Source of the DNA: Kribbella monticola
GTDB taxonomy: Bacteria; Actinomycetota; Actinomycetes; Propionibacteriales; Kribbellaceae
Length of the DNA stretch: 64,000 nt
Assembly: GCF_003261635.1 (NCBI RefSeq)
Contig: NZ_QFXK01000009.1
Location: 62,001 to 126,000 of the forward strand
Reading direction: 5' to 3'
Shown here: one piece after another, positions 61,648 to 64,000 of the stretch
Layout of the letters: each line of letters opens with the position of its first letter
Position numbering within the stretch: position 1 is the stretch's first letter
Notes under the pieces: generated by a model
Database searches by the model: none
What the model saw: only the letters and a program-made list of their open reading frames with translations
Told to the model about the DNA's origin: nothing
Made by a program: the position numbers and the translations under genes

Positions 61648-64000
61648 GCCGCTAGACCTGGTCCGCTCGATCAAGGTGAAGCTGGGCCTCCTGGTCGCGG
61701 TCAGCGTCACGCTCGCCTCGGTCGGTGCTGCAGTCGGTGCCGTCGGCAGCGTGCCGGTCTGGCTGAGCGTCCCGGTCACCGTGGCGCTGGCCCTCGGCGT
61801 GACGCAACTGCTGGCCGCAGGTATGACTTCACCCTTGCGGGAGATGACCGCCGCCGCGCGAGTAATGGCCCGAGGCAACTATTCCGGCCGGGTCACCGCC
61901 ACGTCGAGCGACGAGGTGGGCGAACTGGCCCGCGCCTTCAACCGGATGGCCGAGGATCTGGCCGCCGTCGACCGGCAGCGCCGCGAACTCGTGGCGAATG
62001 TGAGCCACGAACTGCGGACTCCGCTGGCCGCCCTCTGTGCGGTCCTCGAGAATCTCGTCGACGGAGTTGCCGAACCGGATCCAGCCACCCTGCGGACCGC
62101 GCTCGACCAGGCCGAGCGACTCGCTGCCCTCGCCTCCGACCTGCTCGACCTGGCCAGAGTCGATGCCGGCAAGGCGGAACTGTCTGCCCAGCAGGTGCCC
62201 GTCGCCGAACTGCTGGAGCGCGCCGTCGCCGAGGCCGAGGTGATCGGCCGCGAAGTCCGGTACGACGTACGCGTCACGCCACCGGATCTCACCGCACAGG
62301 CCGACCCGGCGCGGCTCCACCAACTGGTCGCCAACCTGCTCGACAACGCGTCCCGGCACAGCCCGGCCGGTGAGACCGTCCGGATCACCGCCGCGAAGAC
62401 GGCGACCGGCTGGCGGCTCGAGGTCGCCGACGAGGGACCGGGGATTCCGGTCGCCGACCGGGACCGGGTCTTCGAGCGGTTCGGGACGCTCGGCGAGACC
62501 GAGGGTGGTGGCGGTACCGGGCTCGGTCTCGCGATCGCCCGCTGGGTGACCGACCTGCACGGCGGCACCATCCACTTCGTCGAGCCCGAGCCGCGCAGTA
62601 CCGGAGCGCGGGTGCGCGTCGACCTGCCGAACCAACCCGTCCACCAGAAAGCCGAGGAGCAATTCATGACCAAGCCGGTCGACAGTCCCGTCCCCAAGGC
62701 GGCCAGCGCACCCAGCACTCCAGCCCCGGTGACCCGGGCGCCGGAGTCGGGAATGGACCTGTTGTTCGGCAGCTTCTGGCCGGACGCGCGCGTGCCGGGC
62801 AAGCTGCGCGCGGTGCTCTACAGCCTCGTGGCCGGTCTGCTGGCCGGCATCATCCTGCCGTTCCGCGACCTCGGCCTCGGCACCTTCGTCGTCCTGGCGG
62901 CGGCCGGCGTCGTGATCCTTCGCTTCAGCGTCAATCGCCGGTCGCGGTTCACTCAGGCCTGTGCCGCCCTCTGTTTCCTGCTGGCGTCGACCGCTGTCTT
63001 CCGGGACGCCGGCTGGATCGTGATCCTGTGCTTCTTCGCCGGTGGTGCCGTCTGCGTGGCTGCACTGGTGAACGGCCGCACCCTGCCCGCCTTCGTCTTG
63101 GCAGGTATCGCCTGGCCGCTTGCGGGTCTCCGTGGACTTCCGTGGCTGGGCCGCTCCCTGCAGACGGTCACCGGGCTGAAGGCGAGTGCAGCCGCCTTGC
63201 GGACCGTCGTGTGGTCAGTGCTCGGGGTCCTCGTCTTCGGGCTGCTGTTCGCGTCCGCGGATGCGATCTTCGCCAAGTGGGCGGGCGCGCTCGTCCCGGA
63301 CCTGAGGTTCGATTCGTTCGTACTGCGTGCGTTCATCACCGTTGCGGTCGGGGGAGTGGTGCTGGCGGCAACCTACTTGGCTCTGAACCCGCCGAACGTC
63401 GAGCCGGGCGGGGGGAGCGCACGGCCGGTCGCCCGCCGGTACGAATGGCTGGCGCCCGTCCTGCTGGTCGACGCCGTCTTCCTTGTTTTCCTGGCTGCCC
63501 AGGCAACTGCGAGCTTCGGTGGGCATGCCTACCTCGAGCGGATCACCGGGCTGACCTACGCGGAGTACGTCCATCAGGGCTTCGGCCAGCTCACGGTCGC
63601 CACTGCGCTCACGCTCCTGGTGGTGTGGGCCGCTGCCCGGAAGGCACCTCGTACTACGGCCGCCGACGTGGCCTGGCTGCGCGGGTCACTCGGCCTGCTG
63701 TGCGTCCTGACCCTGGTAGTCGTTGCCTCGGCGCTCTATCGGATGCACGTCTACCAGGAAGCCTACGGCTTCACGCAGCTCCGCCTGCTGGTCGACGTCT
63801 TCGAAGGCTGGCTGGGACTGCTGGTGGTCGGCGTGCTGGCTGCGGGTCTGACGCTGAAGGCGAACTGGCTTCCCCGCGCGGCGTTGCTGAGTGGTGCCGG
63901 GCTTCTCCTTCTGCTGGCCGCCATCAACCCGGATGCCTGGATCGCGCAGCACAACGTGGACCGGTACGCCCAGACCGGCAAGGTGGATTGGCCTTTCCTG
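61640..64000 (+). CDS. Sensor histidine kinase fused to a DUF4173 membrane domain (3' end outside window)
   Basis: GTG start at 61640 overlapping the response regulator. Open without a stop to the window end (787 codons so far). Part 1, residues 1-342: two N-terminal membrane helices, HAMP (SPLREMTAAARVMARGNYSG), H-box VANVSHELRTPLAAL with His123, N-box LVANLLDNASRHSP, G-boxes VADEGPGIPVADRD and GGTGLGLAIARW. Part 2, from Met343 (62666): a Pro/Ala linker, then many membrane helices with a DUF4173-type ending: YAEYVHQGFGQL, YQEAYGFTQLRL and INPDAWIAQHNVDRY. I checked the codons through the joint; no stop or shift. Met343 has GAGGAGCAATTC before it, so a separate DUF4173 product may also be made. 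Confidence 0.85.
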   Translation, partial: MSKPLDLVRSIKVKLGLLVAVSVTLASVGAAVGAVGSVPVWLSVPVTVALALGVTQLLAAGMTSPLREMTAAARVMARGNYSGRVTATSSDEVGELARAFNRMAEDLAAVDRQRRELVANVSHELRTPLAALCAVLENLVDGVAEPDPATLRTALDQAERLAALASDLLDLARVDAGKAELSAQQVPVAELLERAVAEAEVIGREVRYDVRVTPPDLTAQADPARLHQLVANLLDNASRHSPAGETVRITAAKTATGWRLEVADEGPGIPVADRDRVFERFGTLGETEGGGGTGLGLAIARWVTDLHGGTIHFVEPEPRSTGARVRVDLPNQPVHQKAEEQFMTKPVDSPVPKAASAPSTPAPVTRAPESGMDLLFGSFWPDARVPGKLRAVLYSLVAGLLAGIILPFRDLGLGTFVVLAAAGVVILRFSVNRRSRFTQACAALCFLLASTAVFRDAGWIVILCFFAGGAVCVAALVNGRTLPAFVLAGIAWPLAGLRGLPWLGRSLQTVTGLKASAAALRTVVWSVLGVLVFGLLFASADAIFAKWAGALVPDLRFDSFVLRAFITVAVGGVVLAATYLALNPPNVEPGGGSARPVARRYEWLAPVLLVDAVFLVFLAAQATASFGGHAYLERITGLTYAEYVHQGFGQLTVATALTLLVVWAAARKAPRTTAADVAWLRGSLGLLCVLTLVVVASALYRMHVYQEAYGFTQLRLLVDVFEGWLGLLVVGVLAAGLTLKANWLPRAALLSGAGLLLLLAAINPDAWIAQHNVDRYAQTGKVDWPFL
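62656..62668 (+). promoter_or_regulatory. Internal ribosome binding site and ATG at the kinase/DUF4173 joint
   Basis: GAGGAGC, five bases, then ATG at 62666 in the same frame as the kinase. This is as good as the best start sites in the window, and it falls exactly at the domain border. Confidence 0.55.

Noticed and set aside
62640..62700. Frameshift or stop between kinase and DUF4173 domain
   Set aside because: Read codon by codon from 62582 to 62700: no stop and no shift, so the fusion stands on this sequence.
1..64000. tRNA, rRNA, CRISPR, IS elements, attachment sites
   Set aside because: Looked for cloverleaf-like stretches, regular repeats with spacers and transposase motifs; none seen. 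The short repeats at 25440-25525 are not CRISPR-like.

Overview
The window is high-GC DNA dense in carbohydrate-active enzymes, with no tRNA, rRNA, CRISPR array or transposase that I could see. Gene content points to a soil actinobacterium, probably in or near Kribbella. Supporting signs are twin-arginine and lipoprotein sugar-binding proteins, many LacI/ROK regulators, CBM2-type cellulases, ECF sigma/RskA pairs and F420-type LLM oxidoreductases. The organism name is inference.

Left third (1-25 kb), mostly housekeeping and accessory genes: the end of a MmyB-type regulator, an LLM oxidoreductase, a LysR regulator divergent from a ZIP metal transporter, and a berberine-bridge-like FAD oxidase. 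Next come a rifamycin phosphotransferase (rph) divergent from a flavin reductase, an NAD-dependent epimerase, two tandem GT2 glycosyltransferases, a Zn alcohol dehydrogenase divergent from a PhyH-like dioxygenase, a recQ remnant and a large MalT/LuxR regulator. They are followed by a DUF4386 membrane protein, a DUF4397-sortase-ECF sigma-RskA operon, and a LacI-sensor/PAS/degenerate-GGDEF fusion divergent from a LacI regulator.

Middle and right (25-59 kb), plant-polysaccharide utilisation: a secreted GH6-FN3-CBM2 cellulase and a double-catalytic GH43 arabinanase-like enzyme. A ThuA/Gfo-Idh-MocA operon with its own ABC importer and LacI regulator follows, then what reads as a nearly complete xyloglucan locus. 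That locus has secreted GH74 and GH12 endo-enzymes, two sugar ABC importers, a YicI-type GH31 alpha-xylosidase, a GH42 beta-galactosidase and a GH3 beta-glucosidase, under one ROK and two LacI regulators. Identical 14-bp palindromes (TCGAAGCGCTTCGA) lie before GH3 (two copies), GH12 and one lacI. A one-base variant lies in tandem before the other lacI, just downstream of a TTGACG-17-TAGCTT promoter. None of the three ABC importers has its own ATPase gene, so a shared MsiK-type ATPase elsewhere is expected.

Right end (59-64 kb): a DUF4236 protein, a decayed membrane-protein gene (acyltransferase-like), and a two-component system whose histidine kinase reads without interruption into a DUF4173-type membrane domain that runs off the window.

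Most notable sites: the rph/flavin reductase intergenic region holds a CTTGC-C-GCAAG palindrome resembling the rifamycin-associated element. It contains overlapping -35 hexamers on both strands, and the rightward promoter runs within a few bases into a canonical intrinsic terminator. The kinase-DUF4173 fusion has an in-frame internal ATG with a good ribosome binding site.
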